A DNA stretch of 64,000 nucleotides, taken from the NCBI RefSeq assembly GCF_035953295.1, contig NZ_CP108370.1:6991001-7055000 (forward strand). The letters run 5' to 3'. The notes under the pieces are model-generated. The model saw nothing but the letters and a program-made list of their open reading frames with translations, had not been told where the DNA came from and searched no databases. The position numbers and the translations under genes are program-made. The DNA is from Streptomyces sp. NBC_01335 (GTDB lineage Bacteria > Actinomycetota > Actinomycetes > Streptomycetales > Streptomycetaceae). Positions 8,550-17,069 of the stretch are shown one piece after another; the first letter of the stretch is position 1, and the number at the start of each line of letters is the position of its first letter.

Positions 8550-10109
8550 TCAGGAGATGGAGAAGACCGATGCCCACTTCTGGCTGGCCGAACCGGCGGA
8601 TGCGGTGTTGGCGGTGACCGCCTGGCCCGCGGTGGCGTTGCCGTCGAGGACGAAGCCGGTGGCCGGGTTGGTCAGGGTGTAGGTGCCGGCGGAGTTCTGT
8701 GTCACCTGCCAGCGCTGGTTGGCCGCACCGAGGCTGATGGCCTGCAGGGAGATCTGGCCGCCGGCGGTAGCCGGTGCGGTCAGGGTCAACGGGATCGCGC
8801 AGCTGTCGTAGACCCGCGCGGTGCCGTCGCCGTTGGCGGCGAACTTCCAGCGCTGGGATGCCCGGGAGGTGTCGAGGGCGGCGAACTGGGCCACCGCGGA
8901 GACGGCGATGCTGCAGCCCGTCCCCCGCTGGAGGGCGACGCCGCCGCCGTTGCTGAGCGCGTGGTAGGCGTTGTCACCGACGACCGTGGGGCCGTAGTTG
9001 ATGGCGAAGGCGTCCAGCGCGATCAGTGCCGAGCCGGTGGTGGACAGCGGCGGCACGGCCGTGGGGCGGACGTTCTTGAACCAGTCGGCGAAGGTGGAGG
9101 GTGTGTGCGAGGCCAGGGTGGCGATGGTGCGGTCCCAGCTGCCGTCCACCTGGTTCCACAGCTGGAGCAGCGCGCCGTCCACGTTGCCCTGCACCTGGTC
9201 GCCGGTCTGCCAGCCCGCGGCCGTGGTGAACGGGTAGGACGAGCCGTCGGGGAACACGTAGCGCTGGTCGCCCAGAAGGTAGGCGGCCACCGAGTCGGCG
9301 AAGCCCTCGGTCCAGGCGCAGGTGGCGGACGACGCCAACTGGATGTAGTGCGGGTTGCAGTTGGTGATGGTGGGCCACGTGCCGTTGTAGAGCCGATGCT
9401 GGAAGAAGTGGCCCGCTTCGTGGAGCACGGTGTGCTCGGAGTCCGGGTCGCCCTCGGCCAGGTGGACGGTGTTCGACAGGTCGTAGTACGGCCCGTCGTT
9501 GGAACCGGTCTGCCAGCGCAGCGTCAGCGTGGTGCAGGTCGCCGCGTTGTTCTCGGCGGTCGTCCAGCACGGCGTGGTCGAGTTGGCCCGGCGCGACCAG
9601 AGCGGGTTGACGGTGTCGAAGGCGTGCCAGGCGCGAGCCGCGGTGGTCGGCTTGACGGTACCGAGAGCCACATTCGTCGATACGTTCGCCTGTGTCGGCG
9701 TGTCGTAGGTGTAGACCGTGCCGGCGGCGTTGGCGACCCGCCACACCTGGTTGTTCCGGGTGGCGAAGCGGACGAACAGATGGTCCAGAGCCGTGGTGTT
9801 GACCGGCGTGTAGCAGAGGCTGAACGAGCCGTCGGCCGCACCGGTCAGCTGCGTGCCGGTGTTCAGCTTGTGGTCCGTTTCGGTCGCCAGCTCGCGGCCC
9901 CACAGTTCGACCGAGGCGCTGCGGGCGGCCCGGGTCAGCGTCGGCTTCGCGGTACCCGCCTCGGCGGACTGGTAGTCGAACTGCAGGGTGCCGCTCGCGC
10001 AGATCGGCTGCGCGGCGGAGGCGGTGCCTGCCGAAAGCGGCACGAGCGCGCCGGCGGCGAGTACCGCGGGCACAAGCAGGCGGAGTAAAGCACTGGGTCT
10101 GCCTGACAT
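8550..10109 (-). CDS. Secreted zinc metalloprotease-like protein with ricin-type lectin domain; TTA codon 8
   Basis: A 519-residue secreted protein. A cleavable signal peptide (about 1-32, ending AGTASAAQ) is followed by a domain of about 330 residues with the zincin motif HEAGH (230-234), which supplies two zinc ligands and the catalytic Glu. Cysteine pairs suggest disulfides. The C-terminal part (about 365-519) shows QRWKF and NQRWQV repeats of a ricin B / RICIN beta-trefoil, likely a carbohydrate-binding module. I cannot assign the peptidase to a named family. The start ATG (10107-10109) precedes the signal peptide. Codon 8 is TTA, the rare leucine codon read by bldA tRNA, so translation is probably restricted to late growth. 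Confidence 0.82.
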   Translation of the reverse strand: MSGRPSALLRLLVPAVLAAGALVPLSAGTASAAQPICASGTLQFDYQSAEAGTAKPTLTRAARSASVELWGRELATETDHKLNTGTQLTGAADGSFSLCYTPVNTTALDHLFVRFATRNNQVWRVANAAGTVYTYDTPTQANVSTNVALGTVKPTTAARAWHAFDTVNPLWSRRANSTTPCWTTAENNAATCTTLTLRWQTGSNDGPYYDLSNTVHLAEGDPDSEHTVLHEAGHFFQHRLYNGTWPTITNCNPHYIQLASSATCAWTEGFADSVAAYLLGDQRYVFPDGSSYPFTTAAGWQTGDQVQGNVDGALLQLWNQVDGSWDRTIATLASHTPSTFADWFKNVRPTAVPPLSTTGSALIALDAFAINYGPTVVGDNAYHALSNGGGVALQRGTGCSIAVSAVAQFAALDTSRASQRWKFAANGDGTARVYDSCAIPLTLTAPATAGGQISLQAISLGAANQRWQVTQNSAGTYTLTNPATGFVLDGNATAGQAVTANTASAGSASQKWASVFSIS

Positions 10110-11035
10110 GGACGACCTTCCGAAGGGCGCCCAGGCCCGCTGACGGCAGACCTGGCGCGCGGAGAGACCGGGTGAACCCCGGCCCTTGATACGCCGCCAG
10201 GTACCGGCGGGCTGAACCGTGAGCCATCGTCGGGGCAACACCGGGCTGCCGCCAGAGGCGCACGGAAACACAGCCAGTAGTTGTGTGACGTGTGTGAAGT
10301 TCCAGCAGGGATTCCGCGCGCACACCCGGCGCCTGCTCCGACCGGCCGCGCGCCCCTCGGCCGCTGCTCAGCCTCGTGCCGTTTGGCCGCTGAGCTGCGC
10401 GTTTCCGGCAGAGCGTGAAGGCCACGGCGGATCGGTGAGGTGCTTGGTGAGCGCACGGAAGCCCGTGCGCCCCCATGGCCTTACTGAGGGAGGCGCGCAC
10501 CTTGGCCAGGATGTCCCTCGTGGAGGCGCCAGAGAACTTCCCGCGCGTCGGTGCGACGTCGGCAACAGCGTCCCGCTGCTGAAGAAGGTCGGCAGCGTGC
10601 CGCCGGGCCGCGGTGGAGGAGACCCACGGCCGAGTTGCCCGTCTGCTCACCGGCGAGCAGATGCGGGGCCTGGGGGACTTGCCCTGGCCGAGTCCCGCAA
10701 GGACCCGGAACTCCGACAGGTGAGGCGAACTGCAAGGGGTGTCCGCACACGGAGGCCCGCAGCCGGACCGCGGTCCCTGCCGCGTGGGGCGGGACAGGGC
10801 CGTCTGCTCAGGAGCGGGAAGCGCGTATGTGCTGGTTCCTGGACTGTGGCGGGGCCCGGGGTGTCATGCTGGGCGAGTCGAGGGGGCCAACTCCGTTGGC
10901 CGCCAGGGATGTTCGCTCCGTCGTGGGTACGTCCTGGTGGCGGTGACCGGGGGCCGGTGAGCACGCGGCGTCCTCGGGTCGCCCCCTTCGGCTCCCTGAC
11001 GCGGGGCGGGCCTCGAAGAAGGGTTGAGGCACCTG
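10110..11035. other. Long intergenic region; contains a possible gene relic
   Basis: 926 bases between divergent secreted-protein genes. It must hold both promoters. Apart from a possible degenerate MarR-like relic (10485-10724) I see nothing coding; the frames that stay open lack family-like sequence. Confidence 0.45.
10485..10724 (-). pseudogene. Possible degenerate MarR-like regulator remnant
   Basis: Reading the minus strand gives HLSEFRVLAGL, similar to the helix before the MarR recognition helix, then frame-shifted pieces. It ends with TRDILAKVRAS, like the dimerisation helix of MarR proteins. No single frame carries the whole domain. This could be chance in GC-rich DNA, so the call is weak. 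Confidence 0.2.
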
Positions 11036-12826
11036 ATGTCCTCACGTTCCGTGTTACGCCCGTCGCGTCCGCGACGCAGATTCTCCGCGCTGGTCGCCGC
11101 CGGCGCGCTCGCCGTCGCCGGGCTGGTCGCGCTGCCCGCCCCCGCCGCGCAGGCGCTGCCGCCCGCCCCGGTGGCGTACGTCCCCGACCTGTTCGGCAAC
11201 ACCGTGACGGCGCTCGACACGGCCACCAACACGGCGGTCGCGACCATCCCCGTCGGTTCTTCCCCGATCGGTGTGGCGGTGTCCCCGGACGGTACCCGCG
11301 CCTACGCCGCCAACAACGGCTCCGGCTCGGTGTCGGTGATCGACACCGCCACGAACACCGTCACCGCGACCATCGCGGTCGGCGCCGGCCCCCTCAAGCT
11401 CGCGGTGTCCCCGGACGGCGGCACCCTCTACACCGCCGACTCCGGCGCGAACACCGTGTCCGTCGTCGACACCGCCACGAACACGGTCACCGGGACGGTC
11501 GCGGTCGGCGCCCTGCCGTTCGGCCTCGCGCTGTCCCCGGACGGCACCCGCGCCTACGTCTCCAACAACAACGGCAACACGGTGTCGGTGATCGACACCG
11601 TCACCGACACCGTCGTCGCGACCGTCGGCACCGGCCTCAAACCCAACGTCATCAAGGTGACTCCGGACGGCACCCGCGCCTACGTCGGCAACCAGAACTC
11701 CCACACCGTCTCGGTGATCGACACCGCCACCAACACCGTCACCGCGACCGTCCCCGTCGGTATCGGCCCGTTCGGCCTCTCGCTGTCCCCGGACGGCACC
11801 CGCGCCTACGCCAGCAACAACAGCTCGGCTTCTGTGTCGGTGATCGACACCACCAGCAACACCGTCGTCGCCACCGTCGGCGTCGGCAGCGGCCCGTTCG
11901 AGTCCGCGGTCACCCCCGACGGCGCCTCGGTGTACGTCCCCAACGGCTACGACGGCACCGTCTCGGTCATCGACACCGCCACGAACACCGTCACCACGAC
12001 CTTCCCGCTCGGCTCCTTCCCCTACGCTGTCGCCTTCGCCCCTGCAGCCGCCGCCGTACCCACCGCGGACCTGACCGTCGCCGTCACCGATGCCCCCGAC
12101 CCCGTCAACGCGGGCGACCCCCTCACCTACACCGCCATCGTCGACAACAACGGCTCCGACGCCGCCACGGGCACCACCGCCACGATCACCCTCTCCGGAA
12201 CCGCCCGCACCATCACCTCCGCGACCGCCTCCCAGGGCTCCTGCGCCATCACCGCGCCGACCGTCACGTGCGCCCTGGGCACCGTCGCCGACGGTGCGTC
12301 GGCCACCGTCACCGTGCACGTGACCCCGACCGCGGCCGGCACCCTGACCGCCACCGCCACCGCCTCTGCCACGGAGACCGACCCGGTGCCCGGCGACAAC
12401 ACAGCCGCCCAGTCCACCACCGTCGCCACCCCGCCGACCGCGGACATCGACGTCGATCTCACCGCGCAGCCCCACATCGGCATCCTGGTGCCCTACCTGA
12501 GCTACACCCTCACCGCCCACAACACCGGCCCCAACGCCGTCACGTCCGCGACCCTGACCGCGACGCTCCCGCCGGGTGCGTCCGCCACCAACCTCTCCGC
12601 CGGATGCACCGCCGCGGGCACCACGGTGACCTGCTCCTACGGGCCCATCGCCAACAGCGCCGGCGTGAACAAGACCTTCCGCGTCCCGCTGAGTCTGCTG
12701 ACCCTCGGAGCGGTCACCGTCACCGGCCAGCGGACCACCTCCGCACCCACCGACCCCAACACCGTCAACAACAGCGCGAGTGCCACCTGCACCGCGCTCT
12801 CCATCCTCCTCGTCACCTGCCCCTGA
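11036..12826 (+). CDS. Secreted YVTN beta-propeller protein with DUF11-type C-terminal domains
   Basis: A 596-residue exported protein. A signal peptide (about 1-42) ends AAQALPP. Residues about 45-340 contain seven repeats of roughly 42 residues, each with a VSPDGTRAYV-like strand and a VSVIDTATNTVTATI-like strand. This is the YVTN seven-bladed propeller pattern of surface-layer and lactonase-like proteins. Two DUF11/CARDB-type beta-sandwich domains follow (about 345-465 and 470-590), with LTYTAIVDNNGSDA and LSYTLTAHNTGPNA. There is no sortase motif or C-terminal anchor. Start: ATG 11036 with GAGG six bases upstream; an in-frame TTG at 11024 is less likely. Role unknown, probably extracellular binding. 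Confidence 0.86.
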   Translation: MSSRSVLRPSRPRRRFSALVAAGALAVAGLVALPAPAAQALPPAPVAYVPDLFGNTVTALDTATNTAVATIPVGSSPIGVAVSPDGTRAYAANNGSGSVSVIDTATNTVTATIAVGAGPLKLAVSPDGGTLYTADSGANTVSVVDTATNTVTGTVAVGALPFGLALSPDGTRAYVSNNNGNTVSVIDTVTDTVVATVGTGLKPNVIKVTPDGTRAYVGNQNSHTVSVIDTATNTVTATVPVGIGPFGLSLSPDGTRAYASNNSSASVSVIDTTSNTVVATVGVGSGPFESAVTPDGASVYVPNGYDGTVSVIDTATNTVTTTFPLGSFPYAVAFAPAAAAVPTADLTVAVTDAPDPVNAGDPLTYTAIVDNNGSDAATGTTATITLSGTARTITSATASQGSCAITAPTVTCALGTVADGASATVTVHVTPTAAGTLTATATASATETDPVPGDNTAAQSTTVATPPTADIDVDLTAQPHIGILVPYLSYTLTAHNTGPNAVTSATLTATLPPGASATNLSAGCTAAGTTVTCSYGPIANSAGVNKTFRVPLSLLTLGAVTVTGQRTTSAPTDPNTVNNSASATCTALSILLVTCP

Positions 12827-12987
12827 CACCGGCCAGGCAGGCGGTGAACCCGCGCCACCCCGCCGCTGCCATGCGTCAGCTCCGTACTACCCGGTCGCCA
12901 AAGGCCCCCCGGTTCCACAACTCGCGGCAGCAGCACATGACCAGCGAGGACGAAGTCACGGACGGGCACAACCTGCGGTACTGACCA

Positions 12988-13015
12988 GCCCCGGCCGCCG
13001 CGCTGCGGCCGGGGC
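12988..13015. terminator. GC-rich hairpin, possible terminator
   Basis: Ten-base perfect arms (12988-12997 and 13006-13015, GCCCCGGCCG) surround an eight-base loop. It lies 160 bases past the propeller gene, rather far, so assignment to that gene is tentative. Confidence 0.4.
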
Positions 13016-13519
13016 GAGTGCGCGCCACGGGCCCCGGGGACGCTTGGGTTCCAACGGTCCTCGCAGCACCCGCGATCTGTGGGAGTTGCGGGGGCCGCGG
13101 GTGTTGAGCGGGTTGATCTCGTAGGGTTGCGGAAGCGTCTCCCCATGCGGCCGTATGTCGTGGGGAACGTGACGGTGGTTGCGCGCGAGGCGGGTCAAAC
13201 GGCCCGAGCGCATGCCGGCCACGGCTGCTTGACCTTGCCGCCGGCGGCAGGGTCGCACGATGGCCGGTATGAACAGCCCCGCAGCGCACAGCAGCAGGGG
13301 TGTGGCCGTCACCGGAGTTGCTGACCCGCAGCTGGGCGGTCGAGTTGGCATCCCGCAGGATCCGGGTGGTGGCGGGTCGCCCCCCAGTGCGATCGGCCCC
13401 CCATCGGCGAGCACCGGCCCCCGGTCCCCGGTCGGCCCCTGCGCGGGCCGGCTCTACGGTCGAAGTCCCTTGCGCCGGAAGGGGATTGAAGGAAACCCGT
13501 GCGCAGATTCCCCTTGCCC

Positions 13520-13543
13520 AATGGTCAAGAATCGTTGACCATT
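13520..13543 (+). promoter_or_regulatory. Palindromic operator before the ArsR-like gene
   Basis: A perfect 9-bp inverted repeat (AATGGTCAA at 13520-13528, TTGACCATT at 13535-13543, six-base spacer) ends seven bases before the chosen ATG at 13550. Its placement across the likely promoter and translation start fits autoregulation by the encoded winged-helix protein. Confidence 0.65.
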
Positions 13544-13549
13544 GCTCGT

Positions 13550-14089
13550 ATGCCAGCCGACGAGCTTCCCGAGACCCTTCACGTCACGACGGACGAGCAG
13601 TTGCGCGCCGTCTCCAACCTCACCCGCCACCGGATCATGGCCGTGCTCCGCTTCGAGCCCGCGACGATCACGCAGATCGCCGAGCGGGTGGGCCTCGCGA
13701 AGGGGAGTTCCAGCTACCACGTACGGCTGTTGGAGCGGGCCGGCCTGGTGAAGGTGGTACGGACCCGGAAGGTGCGGGGAGTCCATGAGCGGTACTACGC
13801 CATGGCCGCGCGGACGATCGTGCTGCCGGATCCGGGCCGGGGAGGGCCGGATGCGCTGATGCGCCACGCGCTGGCGGACCTGGAGGCATCGCCGGTGGAC
13901 GGTGAGCGGCACATCGGGATGGCACATCTGCGGCTCAGCGACGAGCAGTTCACGGAGTTGGGGGAGCGGTTGCAGGCGCTGGCGGAGGAGTACCGGGAAC
14001 TGTCCGATCCGTCGCGCGGGGACGCGTCGTTCGTCTTCGCGCTGTTCCACCCGGCACCGCGCGAGCAGGCCGAGGGGAGCGCCAAGTGA
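13550..14089 (+). CDS. ArsR-type winged-helix transcriptional regulator
   Basis: A 179-residue regulator. Residues about 15-90 form an ArsR-like winged helix: RHRIMAVLRFEPATITQIAE, VGLAKGSSSYHVRLLERAGLV and a wing with VRGVHERYY. The C-terminal half is helical and probably the dimer/effector part; no CxC metal site is present, so a small-molecule or drug ligand is more likely than a metal. The ATG at 13550 is preferred to a GTG at 13499 because the operator palindrome would otherwise lie inside the coding region. There is no clear Shine-Dalgarno, so translation may be nearly leaderless. It overlaps the MFS gene by 4 bases (GTGA). Confidence 0.87.
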   Translation: MPADELPETLHVTTDEQLRAVSNLTRHRIMAVLRFEPATITQIAERVGLAKGSSSYHVRLLERAGLVKVVRTRKVRGVHERYYAMAARTIVLPDPGRGGPDALMRHALADLEASPVDGERHIGMAHLRLSDEQFTELGERLQALAEEYRELSDPSRGDASFVFALFHPAPREQAEGSAK

Positions 14090-15381
14090 AGAAAGATGTA
14101 CGGAAGTTGCCGGCCGGGTTCGCGCGGCTGTGGACCGCGCAGACGGTGTCCTCGCTCGGTGACGGGGTGTCGCACGCCGCGCTGCCGCTGATCGCGCTGA
14201 CGTTGACGCGGGACCCGATGGCGCTCGCCGTCGTCACGGCCGCCGGGACGCTGCCGTGGCTGCTCTTCGGGGTGCTCGGCGGTGCGCTGGTGGACCGCTG
14301 GGACCGCCGCCGCACGATGTGGGTCACCGACGCGGCACGCGCGGCGTTACTCGCGATACCGGCGGCAGCGGCCGCGCTCGACGTGCTGAGCATTCCGCTG
14401 CTCGCGACCGTCGCCTTCCTGCTCGGCCTCGGCGGCCTCTTCTTCGACACCGCCGCAACGGCCTATCTGCCGGACCTGCTCGGCCGGGACCCCGCACACC
14501 TGGAGCGCGCCAACTCCCGTCTGCGCGGCGCCCAGACCGCCATGTCCGGCTTCGCGGGACCGCCCGCGGGCAGCGCGCTGCTCACGCTCGGGCGGGCGGT
14601 ACCGTTGCTCGCCGACGCCGTGTCGTTCCTGCTCTCCGCCCTGTTGGTACGTACGCTGCCCGCCATGCCCCCGCCCGTGCCGGAGGTCCGCGAGTCGCTG
14701 CTCCGGCAGGCGCGGGCCGGGGCCTCGTACGTCTTCCGTAACCGGTTGCTGCTCGGGCTCGCGCTCCGCCCGGCGGTCGGGAACGTCGCCTTCCTCGCCG
14801 TGGAGACCGTCCTCGCCCTCTTCGCGCACGAACGTCTCGGCATCGACGGCTACGGTTTCGGCCTGCTCCTCACGGCGGAGGCCACCGGTGGTCTGCTCGG
14901 TGCGGGCATCGCCTCCCACCTCGGTCGGCGACTCGGCACCGGCACCGCGCTGACCTGCACGGCTGCCGTCGAAGGGCTTGCCGTCCTGGGCCTGGCCGCC
15001 GCTCCGGACCCGTACGTGGCCGGCCTCGCGCTCGCCGTCTGCGGGGCCGGCATGGGTGCCACGATGGTGCTCGCGCCCTCCCTGCGGCAGGCGATCGTCC
15101 CGCCCCACCTCATGGGCCGGGTCGCCTCCACCTCCCGCATGCTGGCCATGTGCGCCGCCCCCGTCGGGGCCTTCGTCGGGGGCTGGCTGGCCACCGCCTA
15201 CGACATCCGCACCCCGCTCTACGCCGCCGCCGGCCTCCTCCTGGCGATGACCGCCGTCACGGCGACCATGACCAGCAACCGGCGAGTCGAAGCGGCGCTG
15301 CGTGCCGCCGCCCCGGCCGATGAACCGGATCACCCTGCACCCGGGGATCTTGTCCGGGAGAGCGCGCCTGAGGCGGCGTGA
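14086..15381 (+). CDS. MFS transporter (drug-efflux type); TTA codon 88
   Basis: A 431-residue major facilitator with about 12 membrane segments. RLWTAQTVSSLGDGVSHAALP at the start and the loop VDRWDRRRTMW (the motif A position) match the MFS_3/enterobactin-exporter-like group. It probably exports a toxic compound or antibiotic. It begins with GTG, overlapping the regulator stop by 4 bases, so the two form an operon, the usual regulator-pump pair. Codon 88 is TTA (14347-14349), making production dependent on the bldA tRNA. Confidence 0.9.
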   Translation: MKKDVRKLPAGFARLWTAQTVSSLGDGVSHAALPLIALTLTRDPMALAVVTAAGTLPWLLFGVLGGALVDRWDRRRTMWVTDAARAALLAIPAAAAALDVLSIPLLATVAFLLGLGGLFFDTAATAYLPDLLGRDPAHLERANSRLRGAQTAMSGFAGPPAGSALLTLGRAVPLLADAVSFLLSALLVRTLPAMPPPVPEVRESLLRQARAGASYVFRNRLLLGLALRPAVGNVAFLAVETVLALFAHERLGIDGYGFGLLLTAEATGGLLGAGIASHLGRRLGTGTALTCTAAVEGLAVLGLAAAPDPYVAGLALAVCGAGMGATMVLAPSLRQAIVPPHLMGRVASTSRMLAMCAAPVGAFVGGWLATAYDIRTPLYAAAGLLLAMTAVTATMTSNRRVEAALRAAAPADEPDHPAPGDLVRESAPEAA

Positions 15382-15438
15382 CGCGCTCGTGGCGGGCGTC
15401 ACGACGCCCGCGGCGGTTCGCCCTCGGCCCTCGGGCCG

Positions 15439-15602
15439 AGGCCGTGTCTGACCCTTCCCGCCGGGCGGTCGGCGCCCGGCACGGCACCTCGCGGCGTTGT
15501 CGGACCGCCCGAGTACATCCAGTACTCGGGCGGTCCTCCGCCTTGCGATGCACCGCACCGGACACCGCCCGCCGATCCGACGCGAATTGTCAGACACGGC
15601 CT
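15439..15602. mobile_element. 164-bp MITE-like element with 14-bp terminal inverted repeats
   Basis: Perfect 14-bp terminal inverted repeats (AGGCCGTGTCTGAC at 15439-15452; its complement at 15589-15602) bound a non-coding 164-bp segment. Inside is a perfect 15-bp hairpin (15502-15516 / 15522-15536, loop ATCCA). No transposase is encoded, so it would be moved in trans by an IS with the same ends. No clear target duplication is visible. It sits between convergent genes, 57 bases after the MFS stop and 22 bases from the ATP-grasp stop, and its hairpin can act as a terminator for both. Confidence 0.72.
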
Positions 15603-15624
15603 AGCGACCCGGGGCCCGTCCCCG

Positions 15625-16806
15625 TCAGGGCAGCTCCGCCCCCTGCGACGCGCCGGCCACCGGCAGGACCGAGGCCAGGCCGACCACGGGGCCGACCACC
15701 GGGGCGACGACGACTCCCGGGCCAGGCCCGGGAGTGAGCGGGGCGTACGCGGGCGGCGGCGACTGGGTCCGCTGCTGCGGGAGCACCGGGCGCAGGGGGC
15801 GGGGGCCGGGGACCACCGCGTAGTCGGAGCCGAGGAAGTCCGGGGTCAGGGCGCCGGGGTCGTCGCCGAGGGCGAGGCGCACGGCCGCCCACGGGGCGTT
15901 GAGGCCGCACTGGGAGAGCTGGTGCAGGCCCCCGGCGGGGCGGGTGTTGACGTCCATCAGGACGGGTTCGCCCGCGTGCACGCGGAACTGGATGTTCGTC
16001 AGCCAGTGCAGACCGAAGGACCGGGCGATCAGGCGGGCCGGCTCGATCCACGCGGGGTCGAGCGTGAAGCCGCGCCGCCGGCCGTTCTTCGTACGGCCCA
16101 CCGCCAACCGGACCTCTCCGTCGGGGCCGGTGAGGCAGTCGACGGAGACCTCCGGCTCGTCCAGGCGCGGCATGACGAGCCAGTCGACGGACCGCTCGGT
16201 GCGCCGCAACGCCCGGGTCACCAGCTCCAACGGCACGTACGGGCTGGGGAATCCGGTCAGGTGCAACATGGAGAACGGCGCCCGGGTGATGATCCGGAAC
16301 CCGACGCCGCCTTCGCCGCCGGTCGGCTTGAAGCACGCCTTCTCGCCCTGCGCCTCGATGGCGTCCACCGCCGCAAGCAGTTGGGCCTCGTCGCGCACCC
16401 GCCACCACGGCGGCACCGGGGCGCCGACCCGCTGCACGGTCTCGTACGCCCGCGCCTTGTCGGCGAAGAGACCTATCGCCTCGGCGGGCGGCGCGAGCAG
16501 CGCCGTCCCGAGCGCCGCGAAGTCCTCGCGGTGCGCGGCCAGAGCCGCCTGGTGGAGGACGGGTACGAACACGTCGATGCCGCGCCGCGCGCACTGGTCC
16601 AGCGCGTACTCGACGTACGCGGCGGGCGACAGGTTCTCCGGCTCCGGCGCCGAGGTGTCGGCCGCCGCGAGCACCGGGGAGTCCGGGTCGGCGTGCGTGG
16701 CGTGGATCTCGACGGGACGGCCCTGCGGATTGCGCCGCAACTGATCGATGAAGAACACGTTCTCCGCGTACGTGCGGTTGAGCCAGACGCGTACGGGAGA
16801 GACCAT
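15625..16806 (-). CDS. ATP-grasp domain protein
   Basis: About 393 residues. The N-terminal part (VRVWLNRTYAENVFFIDQLR) is the pre-ATP-grasp domain. Residues about 100-310 form the ATP-grasp fold, with GEKACFKPTGGEGGVGF as nucleotide-binding loop and the metal-binding LMDVNTRPAGGLHQ motif. These enzymes join a carboxylate to an amine or thiol using ATP; the partner cannot be deduced. The C-terminal 60 residues are Pro/Val/Gly-rich and probably disordered. ATG at 16806 is chosen because it lies just before the conserved N-terminus with AAGG upstream; a GTG at 16833 would add nine residues. Confidence 0.82.
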   Translation of the reverse strand: MVSPVRVWLNRTYAENVFFIDQLRRNPQGRPVEIHATHADPDSPVLAAADTSAPEPENLSPAAYVEYALDQCARRGIDVFVPVLHQAALAAHREDFAALGTALLAPPAEAIGLFADKARAYETVQRVGAPVPPWWRVRDEAQLLAAVDAIEAQGEKACFKPTGGEGGVGFRIITRAPFSMLHLTGFPSPYVPLELVTRALRRTERSVDWLVMPRLDEPEVSVDCLTGPDGEVRLAVGRTKNGRRRGFTLDPAWIEPARLIARSFGLHWLTNIQFRVHAGEPVLMDVNTRPAGGLHQLSQCGLNAPWAAVRLALGDDPGALTPDFLGSDYAVVPGPRPLRPVLPQQRTQSPPPAYAPLTPGPGPGVVVAPVVGPVVGLASVLPVAGASQGAELP

Positions 16807-16879
16807 GCAGGCCGCCTTCGGGGTCGCGGACACGGCGGGGCAGGGCCGTACCCGGTCGGTGGGAGAGGGAGAACGCGGA

Positions 16880-16908
16880 CCACCTGCGGTAGGAGGAACC
16901 GCAGGTGG
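16880..16908. other. Hairpin in the leader of the ATP-grasp gene
   Basis: Perfect 11-bp arms (CCACCTGCGGT at 16880-16890; complement at 16898-16908) with the seven-base loop AGGAGGA. It lies about 75-100 bases upstream of the ATP-grasp start and 160 bases past the YceI stop on the same strand. It could be a late terminator for yceI or a leader structure. Confidence 0.4.
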
Positions 16909-17069
16909 GGGCGTTGGGGTGATCCTAGGGCGCGGGACGGCCCGCTTTGCTACGTCCGTGTTACGGATTCAGGGGCCGGCGTTCCAGGTCCCGCGCCCCG
17001 GACTCCGGGTCCGCCGGTGCCGTCCGGCGGACCTCTCCCGTCCTCGTCGCTCCGCCGCGACGGAACTCC

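Larger units (their letters stand above)
12827..13549. other. Intergenic region with no gene seen
   Basis: 723 bases between the propeller gene and the ArsR-like regulator. It contains the hairpin at 12988-13015 and the operator at 13520-13543. No credible gene is seen on either strand. Confidence 0.5.
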
